Position numbers and translations under genes: made by a program. From positions 365,639 through 429,638 of the forward strand of contig OW569385.1 of NCBI GenBank assembly GCA_937625935.1: a DNA stretch of 64,000 nt, read 5' to 3'. A model generated the notes under the pieces. That model did not search any database, was not told where the DNA came from, and was given only the letters and a program-made list of their open reading frames with translations. The stretch's first letter is position 1; each line of letters begins with the position of its first letter. Source of the DNA: Tetramitus jugosus. Its lineage: Eukaryota > Heterolobosea > Eutetramitea > Acrasida > Vahlkampfiidae. Positions 20,448 to 29,555 of this stretch are shown piece by piece.

Positions 20448-21259
20448 TTCTGTTCAAGTGAGACAGACAACTTTCTTGGTGATGAGAAAGTGCAAGCCGT
20501 AAATGTCGGGAAACTGAACGCCGTAAACCTTACCGACTCGCGTGTCACGGATCCGCATTCTTTCGAGACACACTGTCCTTCAAATACGGCAAGAGTATAA
20601 ATACTGAATCTAGACAATCGAAAGATGATCGACTATTATTATCATAATCAACCTTGGCAGTTATTCAGTGGCAAAATCCTGGGTGAATCATATTCTGCAC
20701 TCAAGCACAATCGAGATTACAAACCTCGATCCGTTATCTGCATCCTTTTGAACGCACATCACAGAATAAAATTAAAAGTGATGCCGTAGACGAGCGATAT
20801 ATTTGTCTGACGTATGAGACGAAGGTTTCCTTATCAGTCCTCGCCCGACAAAGTTTTTTTGTTAGAGCGGAGCGCTCCATTATGCTCCGTTTCTCCTGCT
20901 GAGCTCGGCCTTAAAATAATAAGATACGCCGCATACGTGGTCGAATTACAAAGTTATACTTAGGTCGGTACCCCTTCTGCCCCACTAAGCAGATGATTCC
21001 TGTGGACCCCCAATCGTCCGTTTCTTGCTGACTCGGCGCTACTTCTCAGAGCTTTTGCCCAATCAATGCAAAACAGACCACACCAAAGCACAGACACTAT
21101 ACCCCATCTCTGTTTTTTCTCAGCTGTTTTCTCAAAGGCCAAATCTCTCTATTTCCCACTATTTCTCTCAGAGTATTTTCATTATCACATTTTTCTCTCC
21201 CAAATCTCCATCATTACCCACTCATCATTATCCAAAAGCACGATTCATTACCAATAACC
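20448..21259. other. 812-bp intergenic region between divergent genes
   Basis: Unusually long for this window and higher in GC than its flanks. It contains a perfect 10-bp palindrome GGAGCGCTCC at 20869-20878 and a TATA-like ATAAATAC near 20600. The 3' third (21,060-21,259) is a pyrimidine-rich leader of the downstream gene. I looked for tRNA boxes and U-snRNA signatures and saw none that hold up. Confidence 0.45.
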
Positions 21260-22453
21260 ATGAACGATCCAACGACTCCCATCTCCAACCAATGCTCTTT
21301 CACCAACTACCAATATGCCGATAGCTTCTACGACATGTCCTACTCGGCCAACAATCCAATGAAAATGACTCCACAGCAGAATGAATTCTTTGACTTGGAT
21401 GAAGAATGCCCTGCTACACCAGGAACAGCCACCATGACCAAAGCATGCACTGAAATGATGTTTGATTTTGTTGGTTTGTTGAACTCCTCTGCTGATGATA
21501 CCTCATCTCCATCATCTCAATCCATGGATGCAAGTGAGGATCTCCAACCTACATCATCCACTCCACAGAATCCTCCCCCTACTGTTCAGGTTCATTCCAA
21601 TCCAGTGGTTCTAGCTCTTCCACCAAAAAAGTCTCAATCTAAAAAATTATCCATTCGTACTTGTGCTGCTTCTTCCACTCAGAATGGTGGTGCGAGTGCT
21701 CCTATTCGTCCTACTCCAGCCGCCACTTCCCTCTCTCCATCTATTACTCCGCCATGCGGACAATTTAGAAAGGAAAGCGACTACGGTAGGCCACAACTAG
21801 GCGGTACTCAACAACACACAACCTCATCATCATCCCATCTCACTTCACCAGTGATCCAGCAGCAACAGCAGCAGCAACGGCGCTCTCCAAGCTCCACCTG
21901 TGCTGGTGTAAAGAGCTTGTGTTCAGTGCCACTTCGCAGCGCAAGCAGCAGACGATCTGCTCACTCGCGTCATCTCAGCAGTGGCACCGTCGAGGGAGCC
22001 ATTGGCAAATCACCCTATGTGAGACCAGTGGATCACTCTTGTGTGACCTCTCAGGCCGTTTGCAAAATTTTGAATGGTGCGTTGACCAAGAGAGACGAAT
22101 TGATCAAACACAGAAGCTGTGGCACACCTCCATCTGCCACCTCTTCTCAGGTTTCATCCATGTTCTCCCATGGTGGTCGCACCAACAGTGATCATCACTA
22201 TTCGGATCAAAGTCTTGATGAAGGACTATCATCTGCCATGATGATGCTGGTGATGAGTGGTACGAGTACATCTCTGCCTACTTCACCTATTGGTACATCC
22301 AATCATCATCATCATGCTGGCAACAATAACAGCAATCACACAAGTGGTAATAACTCTAGAAAGAACATTTTGGCGAATCGGAGAGCAGCTGCCATGGCAA
22401 GAAGGTCCATGTCTCTCTCGGTTGTTACTTGTCAACATTCAATTGATGTCTAA
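21260..22453 (+). CDS. Low-complexity Ser/Thr/Pro-rich protein, 397 aa
   Basis: I do not recognise a family. The first 80 residues (NQCSFTNYQYADSFYDM, then FFDLDEECPATPGTATMTK and MMFDFVGLLNSS) are the most protein-like part. The rest is Ser/Thr/Pro/Gln/His-rich with Ser-Pro and Thr-Pro sites, consistent with a disordered regulatory protein, for example a transcriptional co-factor. Near the C-terminus a basic patch (SRKNILANRRAAAMARRSMS) could be a nuclear signal or helix. A long, pyrimidine-rich leader precedes the ATG. The +1 and +2 frames are also open for part of the length, but their composition is frame-shadow-like. Confidence 0.6.
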   Translation: MNDPTTPISNQCSFTNYQYADSFYDMSYSANNPMKMTPQQNEFFDLDEECPATPGTATMTKACTEMMFDFVGLLNSSADDTSSPSSQSMDASEDLQPTSSTPQNPPPTVQVHSNPVVLALPPKKSQSKKLSIRTCAASSTQNGGASAPIRPTPAATSLSPSITPPCGQFRKESDYGRPQLGGTQQHTTSSSSHLTSPVIQQQQQQQRRSPSSTCAGVKSLCSVPLRSASSRRSAHSRHLSSGTVEGAIGKSPYVRPVDHSCVTSQAVCKILNGALTKRDELIKHRSCGTPPSATSSQVSSMFSHGGRTNSDHHYSDQSLDEGLSSAMMMLVMSGTSTSLPTSPIGTSNHHHHAGNNNSNHTSGNNSRKNILANRRAAAMARRSMSLSVVTCQHSIDV

Positions 22454-23163
22454 TTGTTCATTATTATCTACTCGTCTTCCTGCAAAGGTATTTTTGATAG
22501 GTATGGAGGTCTAGTCACAACCATGATTATCAAACAACATGTGCCGGCAGTCGGGTAGATATGCTACAACAACGCATCAAGTGAAGACAAGTAGTAGTCT
22601 GGAGGGTCAATGGATCCGAGTTTCTTCAAGAGGGAGTTGTTGATGAACAACTCTTGTTTCTTTCAAGCCCTTCTTGGCCCTTCTTGCTTGTTTTCGCTGA
22701 TGTATTATTTCAGAGTGTTATTACTTGTGTGTGCGTTCACAGTGTACTGACAGAGTGAGTCAAATGACTCTTATGGGGAAGATTGTATCGTTCTGCATCG
22801 ATTAATGATGAACCAAAAGAAGAAGTGAAGGAGTCGGTAGTTGAATGGAGACTGGGAAAATCCATTCAAAGCTATCACTTGCCTGAACTCTCGTCATGAT
22901 GCAGTTACCAAATGGACTTGTTGTGTTTATGTCTCATTATTGGTTCTTTGATTGAATGAATGGTCTCATAGAACCACAGCTTAATTTACATGACTATCAA
23001 TTGAAATGCGAAAAAGAATAATGTATTGTCTACAATAGTGTTTGCATAAATTATTTACAGTTATTAATCATGACTCAGAGTTGCTCAAGTTATTAAGTCC
23101 TCTGAAGCATTAAGGTGAAATTCATACTTTTTACAAGTGTTTGGTGGCACCACAGTGCCCACC
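22454..23163. other. 710-bp intergenic region, convergent
   Basis: Lies between the stops of a plus-strand and a minus-strand gene and so holds two 3' ends. It is AT-rich toward 23,000. Open frames here (for example 23,115-23,349) lack protein-like composition. No RNA gene, repeat or terminator structure is recognised. Confidence 0.5.
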
Positions 23164-24102
23164 TTAATCATAGTAGTAATCAACAACAATTGGTTGTTCG
23201 TCTGTGTCTACTGCGGCGTTTATGCTCAATCGATTGCATGTCTCATTCATCTCGTATCCATAACCCATATGCACGTGACCAAAGCAATGAATTCTAACAT
23301 CGGACAACTGAGTAAGTCTGGAGCTCAGCTCAGGACAACCAAACTTTGAAACTCCATCGCGAACATTTCTTGGAGGAGTGTGCGTCATCAAGATGTGGGT
23401 ATTATCCGGAATCTGACGCCACTTTTCAGCCAATGCAACTTCACTTCGGTAGAACATTTTGTTATCCCAATACTTCATGTGGCTCTCGTGCTTTTGATAG
23501 CTCATATTCGGTACCCATGGTGTTCCATACACAACAATCTTATCATCCAATACAATGGATGAATCGTGCAGATAAGTTGCATTACTAAACAACTTTTGAA
23601 TTTCCGAGGGAGTCATATGTGCTATTCTCTCTTCGTGATTGCCACAAATGACATAAATGCCCATTTTGTACTTGTGCTTCACTCGACCCAGAAATTCATT
23701 GAATTTTCGAACTTCATCTACAGAGCCACAATCAGTCATATCCCCACAATGAAGAAGCACATCTCCTTCTGGCATCTCAAGGTGATCATGAGAGTTGTGG
23801 GAGTCACTCACAATTACGAAGCGAATTTTCTTCAGTTGACTCTTGGGTAAGTCTTTACAACGAGGTTCATGGAAGATATCTTGTTGGACAAAGATTGGCT
23901 CTCGCTTATTAAGAGCAGCAGAATTCCTTTCAAGTAAACGGGCCAAGGATGAACTTACGCGTGTAGAGTTATTCCCTCCGGAATTAGAAAGATTGGAGAT
24001 TGGGTTAGTTCCAACATGTGGTTTTGGGAAAGTATTGGTCATCGCAACAGCTGGTGGAGGTGGTGGAAGTTTGCTCATATTTGTGTTGTTGTTCAGCAGC
24101 AT
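23164..24102 (-). CDS. MPPED-type calcineurin-like metallophosphoesterase
   Basis: A 312-residue protein. After a Pro/Asn-rich N-terminus the metallophosphoesterase fold runs from about residue 90 to the end with all metal-ligand blocks: IVSDSHNSHDHLEMPEGD (D-x-H), LLHCGDMTDCG (GD), VICGNHEERI (GNHE), ILMTHTPPRNVRDG (H) and HCFGHVHMGYG (GHxH). The THTPP and GHVHxxYG variants fit the MPPED1/MPPED2 (239AB/239FB) subgroup, cyclic-nucleotide phosphodiesterases found from bacteria to animals. The activity is probably on 2',3'- or 3',5'-cyclic nucleotides, but the substrate is an inference. ATG at 24102 is the first; MSKLPPPPP eight residues on is an alternative. Confidence 0.92.
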   Translation of the reverse strand: MLLNNNTNMSKLPPPPPAVAMTNTFPKPHVGTNPISNLSNSGGNNSTRVSSSLARLLERNSAALNKREPIFVQQDIFHEPRCKDLPKSQLKKIRFVIVSDSHNSHDHLEMPEGDVLLHCGDMTDCGSVDEVRKFNEFLGRVKHKYKMGIYVICGNHEERIAHMTPSEIQKLFSNATYLHDSSIVLDDKIVVYGTPWVPNMSYQKHESHMKYWDNKMFYRSEVALAEKWRQIPDNTHILMTHTPPRNVRDGVSKFGCPELSSRLTQLSDVRIHCFGHVHMGYGYEMNETCNRLSINAAVDTDEQPIVVDYYYD

Positions 24103-24467
24103 TCAACAAGAACACCAAAGTGTCATTAAGTACCTCCAACAAAGCGAACCCACCTGGTTTTTTGAGTGACAGTTCTACAGATGTTCCAATCGACAGTTAC
24201 AACTAAAAATTACCGCCAAAAATGAACTGTTCCTGAATTTGCTCGAACGAAAAATGAGTCCACAACCACCGGTGAAGGAAAACGAGATCAACAAACCAAG
24301 TCAATCCCCACGTACACACAATAAAAAGTGTTTCAAAGGGACCTAACCAACCACCCACAAACAAACAACCTTTGTTCGCCGTTTCAAAAAAGCTAAAAGT
24401 GAAACATACGACAATCATCACAATACAAGCCTTAACCCTTAATTATTGACATCAATTTGTTGTTACA
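24103..24467. other. Divergent promoter region, nothing further seen
   Basis: About 365 bp between the MPPED-type gene (minus) and the RING-BRCT gene (plus). The strand asymmetry (C/A-rich on plus) resembles the leader regions elsewhere in the window. No gene or repeat recognised. Confidence 0.45.
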
Positions 24468-26444
24468 ATGAATTTATGTTTGGAAGATCTTGAGCCCATG
24501 GAAAAAGAGCTCACATGTGTGATTTGGTATGTTTTTTTTGTATGTCTTTCTCACACAACATTTTGACCCACTCACACCACCACCTATTATTCAAGCATGG
24601 AGATTTGGAAGGATCCAACTTCACTACCGTGCAGTCACACATTTTGCACAACATGTATCACTCAGAGCTTGCGTAACAAGTATGAGTGTCCTCTGTGTAA
24701 GCGTCATTTGACACGAAGAGAATTGAACAAGATGACTGTTTTGCGCAACGTTGCAGATGAATTTGAAAAGCTAAGAGATAAGTTAGAGGAGATGATTCAA
24801 GCCAAATTACGTGGTTCTGCGATAATTGGAGAAGCATCCATGGATCTCATTGTGCCATCTCCGTCCATTTCTTGTGCCCCGACGCCTATTCGACCACGCA
24901 CAGATCAAGAATTGGATGAGATGTATGATAAAGTTGAAAAACCAAACAATTCCAATGCGTCGTCCTCCATGTCTGGCTTGCCTGTGCAAGAAGAGGAACA
25001 AGACTCAATTACGGAGGGAGATGCCGATACAGAGTCTCCTCATTCGGTTGATCCCATCACTCCTCTCCAACAATCTCGGAGAAGGCGAAAGAAAAGATCT
25101 GATTCGGCATCTTCCGCCGTTGTCAGCGGAGGTGAAGCTAATGGAAGCAGCTCTAATAACATCTCTCCAAGTCCTACTTTCTCCTCTGGTAGTAGCAGAA
25201 GAGTCAAGAGAAGATCACCCAATGAGACACCAGGCAGCAGATCATCTCTGCACAGAACACCATCCTCTGTCATGTCCGTAAGTGATAGTGACAAGGAGAA
25301 TGAAGATTCATCATCCAGGATCAGTTCAAGAAGAATGAGGGAAGGCATTCTTGCTGTACAGAATAGTGATTCGGAGTATGATATGGAGACTTGTGTGCTG
25401 GAGTTGGAACGCAAGGAACAAACTGTACAGGCTGTTGAAAGCGCCATGAAAGATATTTCAAACAGAGGAGTGACCGCCTTGTCATTTGAGGAACATCCCA
25501 TTCTAGAGTCTGCCCTCTTGTACAAAAATCAAGAGCTAGCTACAACACCTAAGCCTACGATTACCCACACATCTTCGTCTACTGGATCTAGCAGTACTTC
25601 TAAGAAAGGCAAAGTTGCTGTTTCATCCTCAAAGAAGCCTCAAAGCAGCAGAAAGAGGAAGACGCGCAGTGAAGACTCAGACTTTGTTCCTGATAGTTCC
25701 GAGGTGAAACGCAAAACAAGAACCATCAGGAAACGGAAACGTATTGTATACAAAGAGAGCTCTGATGCTGAAACAGAGGACAATTTTGAAGACGAAGAAG
25801 AACAAGAACAAAAATCATTTGTTCTATGTGCTACTGGATTAACTCCTGAGGAGCTCTCTAAGATGAAGGATATGGGCAAGGTGCTCAAAGCACGTGTAGT
25901 AGAGAAGATTAGCACCCAAGTCACACATGTTATTGCTGGATCAAACAAAGAAAACAGATCAAAGAGAACACTAAAATTTGCCTCCGGTGTGATATGTGGA
26001 GCTTGGATTGTGGGATATCAATGGGTGAAACAATGCCTGGAATATAAGCGTTTTGTGGAGGAAGCACCATTTGAAATTAGTGGTGATATGTATGGGTTGG
26101 GAGCTCCAAAGAAGGGCCGAGAAGCAAGGGAAAATGAAGCATCTGCCTTGTTTTCCGATATGACTGTATATGTACTAGGCGATTACGACGACGGAAAGCA
26201 CCCATCTCAACTAGAGTTAATTAATTTATGCCGGTGGGGAGGGGCAACAGCATACAAGAGCCCTCCAAAGAAGAATATCTCAGAGAAGAAGAATACCTTT
26301 GTTGTGGTGGATAAGCTACAAAATGAGGAATACTTGAAGCGCATCGAATCTGTCAGTGGGCTGAAACCTATTTATTTTACATGGCTACTCGAATGTGTCA
26401 GCCATTACAAGGTTCTCCATCCGGATAAGTATTACGCAGCATAA
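24468..26444 (+). CDS. RING-BRCT-BRCT protein, BRCA1/BARD1-like E3 ubiquitin ligase
   Basis: Two exons: 24468-24526 and 24596-26444. The 69-nt intron begins GTATGT, ends TTCAAG, and splits the fourth Cys-containing codon of the RING. The joined RING (residues 15-60) reads KELTCVICMEIWKDPTSLPC, SHTFCTTCI and YECPLCKRHL, a complete C3HC4 set. The middle (about 120-395) is Ser-rich and basic with probable nuclear signals. The C-terminus holds two BRCT units: FVLCATGLTPEELSKMKDMG through GAWIVGYQWVKQCLEYKRFV, and LFSDMTVYVLGDYDD through IYFTWLLECVSHYKVL, each with the structural Trp. This order is that of BRCA1/BARD1, which ubiquitinate H2A and act in homologous recombination. At 635 aa it is nearer BARD1 in size but has no ankyrin repeats, so which partner it represents is open. 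Confidence 0.92.
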
Positions 26445-26472
26445 ATAGGAATAGTAAAGAAAGCTGGAATCA

Positions 26473-28083
26473 TCAGTTTTTGTCCTGTAGATTTTTAGAT
26501 TCGACCATTCTTGACACAGTCTCCAACTGTTTTCGCACATTGTCAATCTCTTCCGAGCATTGTGTGCATGTTGTCGATTGGGGACAATCGGTCCATTCCT
26601 GTCTTGATGATAGATATAATTGCTTGATTCGCTTAGCATTGTCAATGTCCTTGGCTTCACTCTCTCTGAATAATGTCATTGGAATACCAAGGAATAGAAC
26701 AGACAATAGAATGGCCCTCACATCCTCAGATGATGAGATGCCTGCGTTGAGAGAACGTGCTTTCGAACAACAAGTCTTCTTGCAATCCACTGCAGAGTTT
26801 GTCACATTCGTGCTATTGTTACCTCGAATATATTGAAACACTTCGGTCTTCTTAATCTGATAAAATAGATCACCCAATGCACTCATGTGCTCTTGATTCA
26901 ATGTCTCCTCTTGACCATCAGAAGTCACCTGGCTTCCATCACCGTTGTTAGAGGATTGATTCACGAGAGGTGACAGAGATGAGAATGGTTGAATAATGTT
27001 CGTGACATTGGTTTCCAATTGTTGCACAAACAACTTGACGAGATCAGTCAAATCAGTTGCATCACTCTCCAACAGGACTCGAACCACATGTCTAATATTC
27101 TCCACCAAGTCTTGCCACGAGTGTTTTGGATAAATTTGACAGAATGCAGGGTACAATGCCGAACGACAACTCTTACCTACTCTGTGCAGAACCAAGTAAC
27201 CTCTAGATTTGTTCGTCACTGGATCAACAGGCTTCAACGAATCAAACAATAGCTTCAAATCGACCCAATAGCACGGATATTTGAATCGAGCCGAGTCCAA
27301 CACGAGAGCTAGGTCTCTCTTTCGATGATATCCACCAATTGGTGAAAAATGACCAGTTCCTGTTTGCATGAGAACACTGCGATCAAACGACACGACAACA
27401 AATGGACCTGGTAATGCATTATTTTTGCTACTCATATTGTTCTCATCATCATCGTTTTCATCATTGTTATTATTGTCACCAGTTGGTGGCTCTTCCACAC
27501 AATTGTGTCTTCCACTCTGTTGCTTGGACACCTCTTCTGCCATTGAATGATCACCGCTATTTGTCATACTCTTCAAAATACATGCTCTAAAATGTTCCAA
27601 GCTCTTTTCTTCTTCTTTATCATTCTGTTTCTTCTTTTCTTCATTCAGATCATTTCCACCATCTTCAGCTCCACTACTACTACTACTATCATTTTCATCA
27701 CTCGTCTTCAATAAAGGTCTATATAGATCACAACGAACAGCATTACACTGAGCCAAACATTGAAACTCATCCAATGAAATGCCCTGCTTCTGCACAGTCT
27801 CCAACGGCACACAACAGTCCAACAATTCCTCAGCGTACCATCTCCAAGGTCCCTTCCAACGTCTATTAGGATCGAGACCAAGTGCATTCAGTACGGTAGC
27901 CAACGTGGACAATCCACAATACGCAGGCTCTTGTTGCGTATTCAATTGTTCAATCAAGGGGAAAAAGCCGTTCATGGTACCATCGAGCAGGGCCTCAGTA
28001 AAAATTTGTTTACCTTCCGTAGAGCAGAATGGAATGAGATGGGGTGGTAGTGGACGCTTGTAGAAGGATATGGGAGTGGACAT
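26473..28083 (-). CDS. PCS: Phytochelatin synthase
   Basis: A 536-residue protein of the glutathione gamma-glutamylcysteinyltransferase family, which builds metal-binding phytochelatins from glutathione. The opening FYKRPLPPHLIPFCSTEGK and EPAYCGLSTLATVLNALGLDP are diagnostic. The catalytic Cys is at residue 56, exactly the plant number. The catalytic His is in GTGHFSPIGGYH (residue 245) and the Asp in VLDSARFKYPCYW (residue 263); their 18-residue spacing equals the plant one. The 83 extra residues between Cys and His relative to the plant enzyme are an acidic, Asn/Ser-rich insert. The C-terminal half has CxxC-like pairs (KKTCCSK, DCPQSTTCTQC) suited to heavy-metal sensing. Cytosolic. It converges with the RING-BRCT gene (28 nt). 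Confidence 0.96.
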   Translation of the reverse strand: MSTPISFYKRPLPPHLIPFCSTEGKQIFTEALLDGTMNGFFPLIEQLNTQQEPAYCGLSTLATVLNALGLDPNRRWKGPWRWYAEELLDCCVPLETVQKQGISLDEFQCLAQCNAVRCDLYRPLLKTSDENDSSSSSGAEDGGNDLNEEKKKQNDKEEEKSLEHFRACILKSMTNSGDHSMAEEVSKQQSGRHNCVEEPPTGDNNNNDENDDDENNMSSKNNALPGPFVVVSFDRSVLMQTGTGHFSPIGGYHRKRDLALVLDSARFKYPCYWVDLKLLFDSLKPVDPVTNKSRGYLVLHRVGKSCRSALYPAFCQIYPKHSWQDLVENIRHVVRVLLESDATDLTDLVKLFVQQLETNVTNIIQPFSSLSPLVNQSSNNGDGSQVTSDGQEETLNQEHMSALGDLFYQIKKTEVFQYIRGNNSTNVTNSAVDCKKTCCSKARSLNAGISSSEDVRAILLSVLFLGIPMTLFRESEAKDIDNAKRIKQLYLSSRQEWTDCPQSTTCTQCSEEIDNVRKQLETVSRMVESKNLQDKN

Positions 28084-28283
28084 CTTCTTGAGTTATTGGC
28101 TTTCTTCTTGGAAGCTTTTTAGCTCAATTTTGTTTTTTGGTTTGGTTGAGCTTAAAAAAAATCCGCAATAGACGGAGTTGTATTTTCCCTCCAAAAATCC
28201 AATCAAGAAATTGTGTTCCTCAATTTGCTCGAACAACTGCAAAGCAATCAAGAAGTAGCAAACAAACAACAATAGAGAGAAAC

Positions 28284-29147
28284 ATGAGTGGCGGTGGTGC
28301 ACCAAACACTATGAGAACACAGAGAATGATGCGTGAGCTTCAACTGCTCCAATCACCTCCACAAGGTATCCAAGCTTACCCCAAATCCACTAACAACAAC
28401 AACAACAATAGTAATAGTCATAACATGTTTGAACTAGAAGGTCTCATTCGTGGTGCAGCTGACACACCCTATGAAAATGGCATATTCAAGATGGATATAT
28501 CCATACCTGATCGATACCCTATTGAACCACCCAACATTCGCTTCGTCACACCCATCTATCATCCCAACATTGATGACAGAGGTAGAATTTGTCTCGATAT
28601 TTTGAATATGCCACCAAAGGGAGCATGGAAACCATCACTCAACATCTCTACGGTGCTTACATCGTTGTTGAGTCTGATGAGTGAACCGAATCCGGATGAT
28701 GGTCTCATGAGTAACATTACGGAGCAGTACAGGAACAGTAGGAGTCAGTTTGAGAGAGTAGCGAGAGAGTATACGAAAAAGTATGCCATGTCTGATGTGA
28801 TCAAGAGCAGTAAACAAGAACAAAAAAGTCAAGTGGACAGTGAGGATGAAGAGTCGTCTTCTGATGATGATGATGAATCGGATGGGGAGACTGAAAGCAA
28901 CAAGAAGGGCACTCATGGAGGAGTGAAGGAACAAGAAACTGTAGAAGGCAACGCAGCCGAATCTACGAGCACAATTACAGCAGAGAAAGCGGATCACTGC
29001 AGCGCGGCATCCCCTGGCGATCAGAATTATGGTGAAACCTCTGATGGGGCGCAGTCATCGACTGCAAAAACAAGCAAGCGAACGTTGTCTTTGAAGCGGA
29101 CATCCACGGCAAAGGACAGAGATGACGCCAAAAGAATAAAGTTGTGA
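28284..29147 (+). CDS. UBE2T: Ubiquitin-conjugating enzyme E2 T-like
   Basis: A 287-residue protein. Its UBC fold (about residues 9-175) matches UBE2T: MMRELQLLQSPPQGI, AADTPYENGIFKMDISIPDRYP, the YHPNID block and GRICLDILNMPPKGAWKPS with catalytic Cys103, then LLSLMSEPNPDDGLM. PPKGAW after the active site and the NPDDGL ending set UBE2T apart from generic E2s. A short Asn-rich insertion sits in the N-terminal half. The C-terminal tail (about 176-287) is long, acidic and then basic, ending SLKRTSTAKDRDDAKRIKL, a probable nuclear signal. UBE2T is the E2 for FANCD2/FANCI monoubiquitination in crosslink repair. The leader before the ATG is of the AACAAACAACAATAG type. Confidence 0.94.
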   Translation: MSGGGAPNTMRTQRMMRELQLLQSPPQGIQAYPKSTNNNNNNSNSHNMFELEGLIRGAADTPYENGIFKMDISIPDRYPIEPPNIRFVTPIYHPNIDDRGRICLDILNMPPKGAWKPSLNISTVLTSLLSLMSEPNPDDGLMSNITEQYRNSRSQFERVAREYTKKYAMSDVIKSSKQEQKSQVDSEDEESSSDDDDESDGETESNKKGTHGGVKEQETVEGNAAESTSTITAEKADHCSAASPGDQNYGETSDGAQSSTAKTSKRTLSLKRTSTAKDRDDAKRIKL

Positions 29148-29555
29148 AGGGAGTGAACAGTGCGCTCACCCGCAAAATGTGACGCTTTTGTCGTTCGGAT
29201 CTAATAATGATCGAAACTCCGTGTTTCAGTGCCCCAGCGGGCATGCAAACTCCCCGACGAATGTCGTCCTCACCCCAACCAACAAGGACTGCAAACCAAA
29301 AAATTTTTTTGCGTGGAAGAATTCAGCCCAATTCAATTTAATTTTTTTGTTTGTGTGTGTTGGCAAAAAACATCCTCAACAACAAACACACCAACACTGT
29401 GTACTCACAATCTCTTCTTCTCCACACACACATCCACAATAAAAAAATAACATCTCCACCATCATCTCATCATCCAATCCAACCAAACACCCACTCACTC
29501 ACAACATCAACCAACAGCTTTTTTTTTCTCGATCGAAATTCTTTTTTTTTTCGAC
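29148..29555. other. Intergenic leader region with long A/C-rich tract
   Basis: About 408 bp before the RGS gene. From about 29,350 it is strongly A/C-rich on the plus strand (CAACAAACACACC, CACAATCTC, CATCCAACC types) and ends with two T runs at about 29,520 and 29,542. This looks like a long 5' leader. No gene recognised. Confidence 0.5.
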
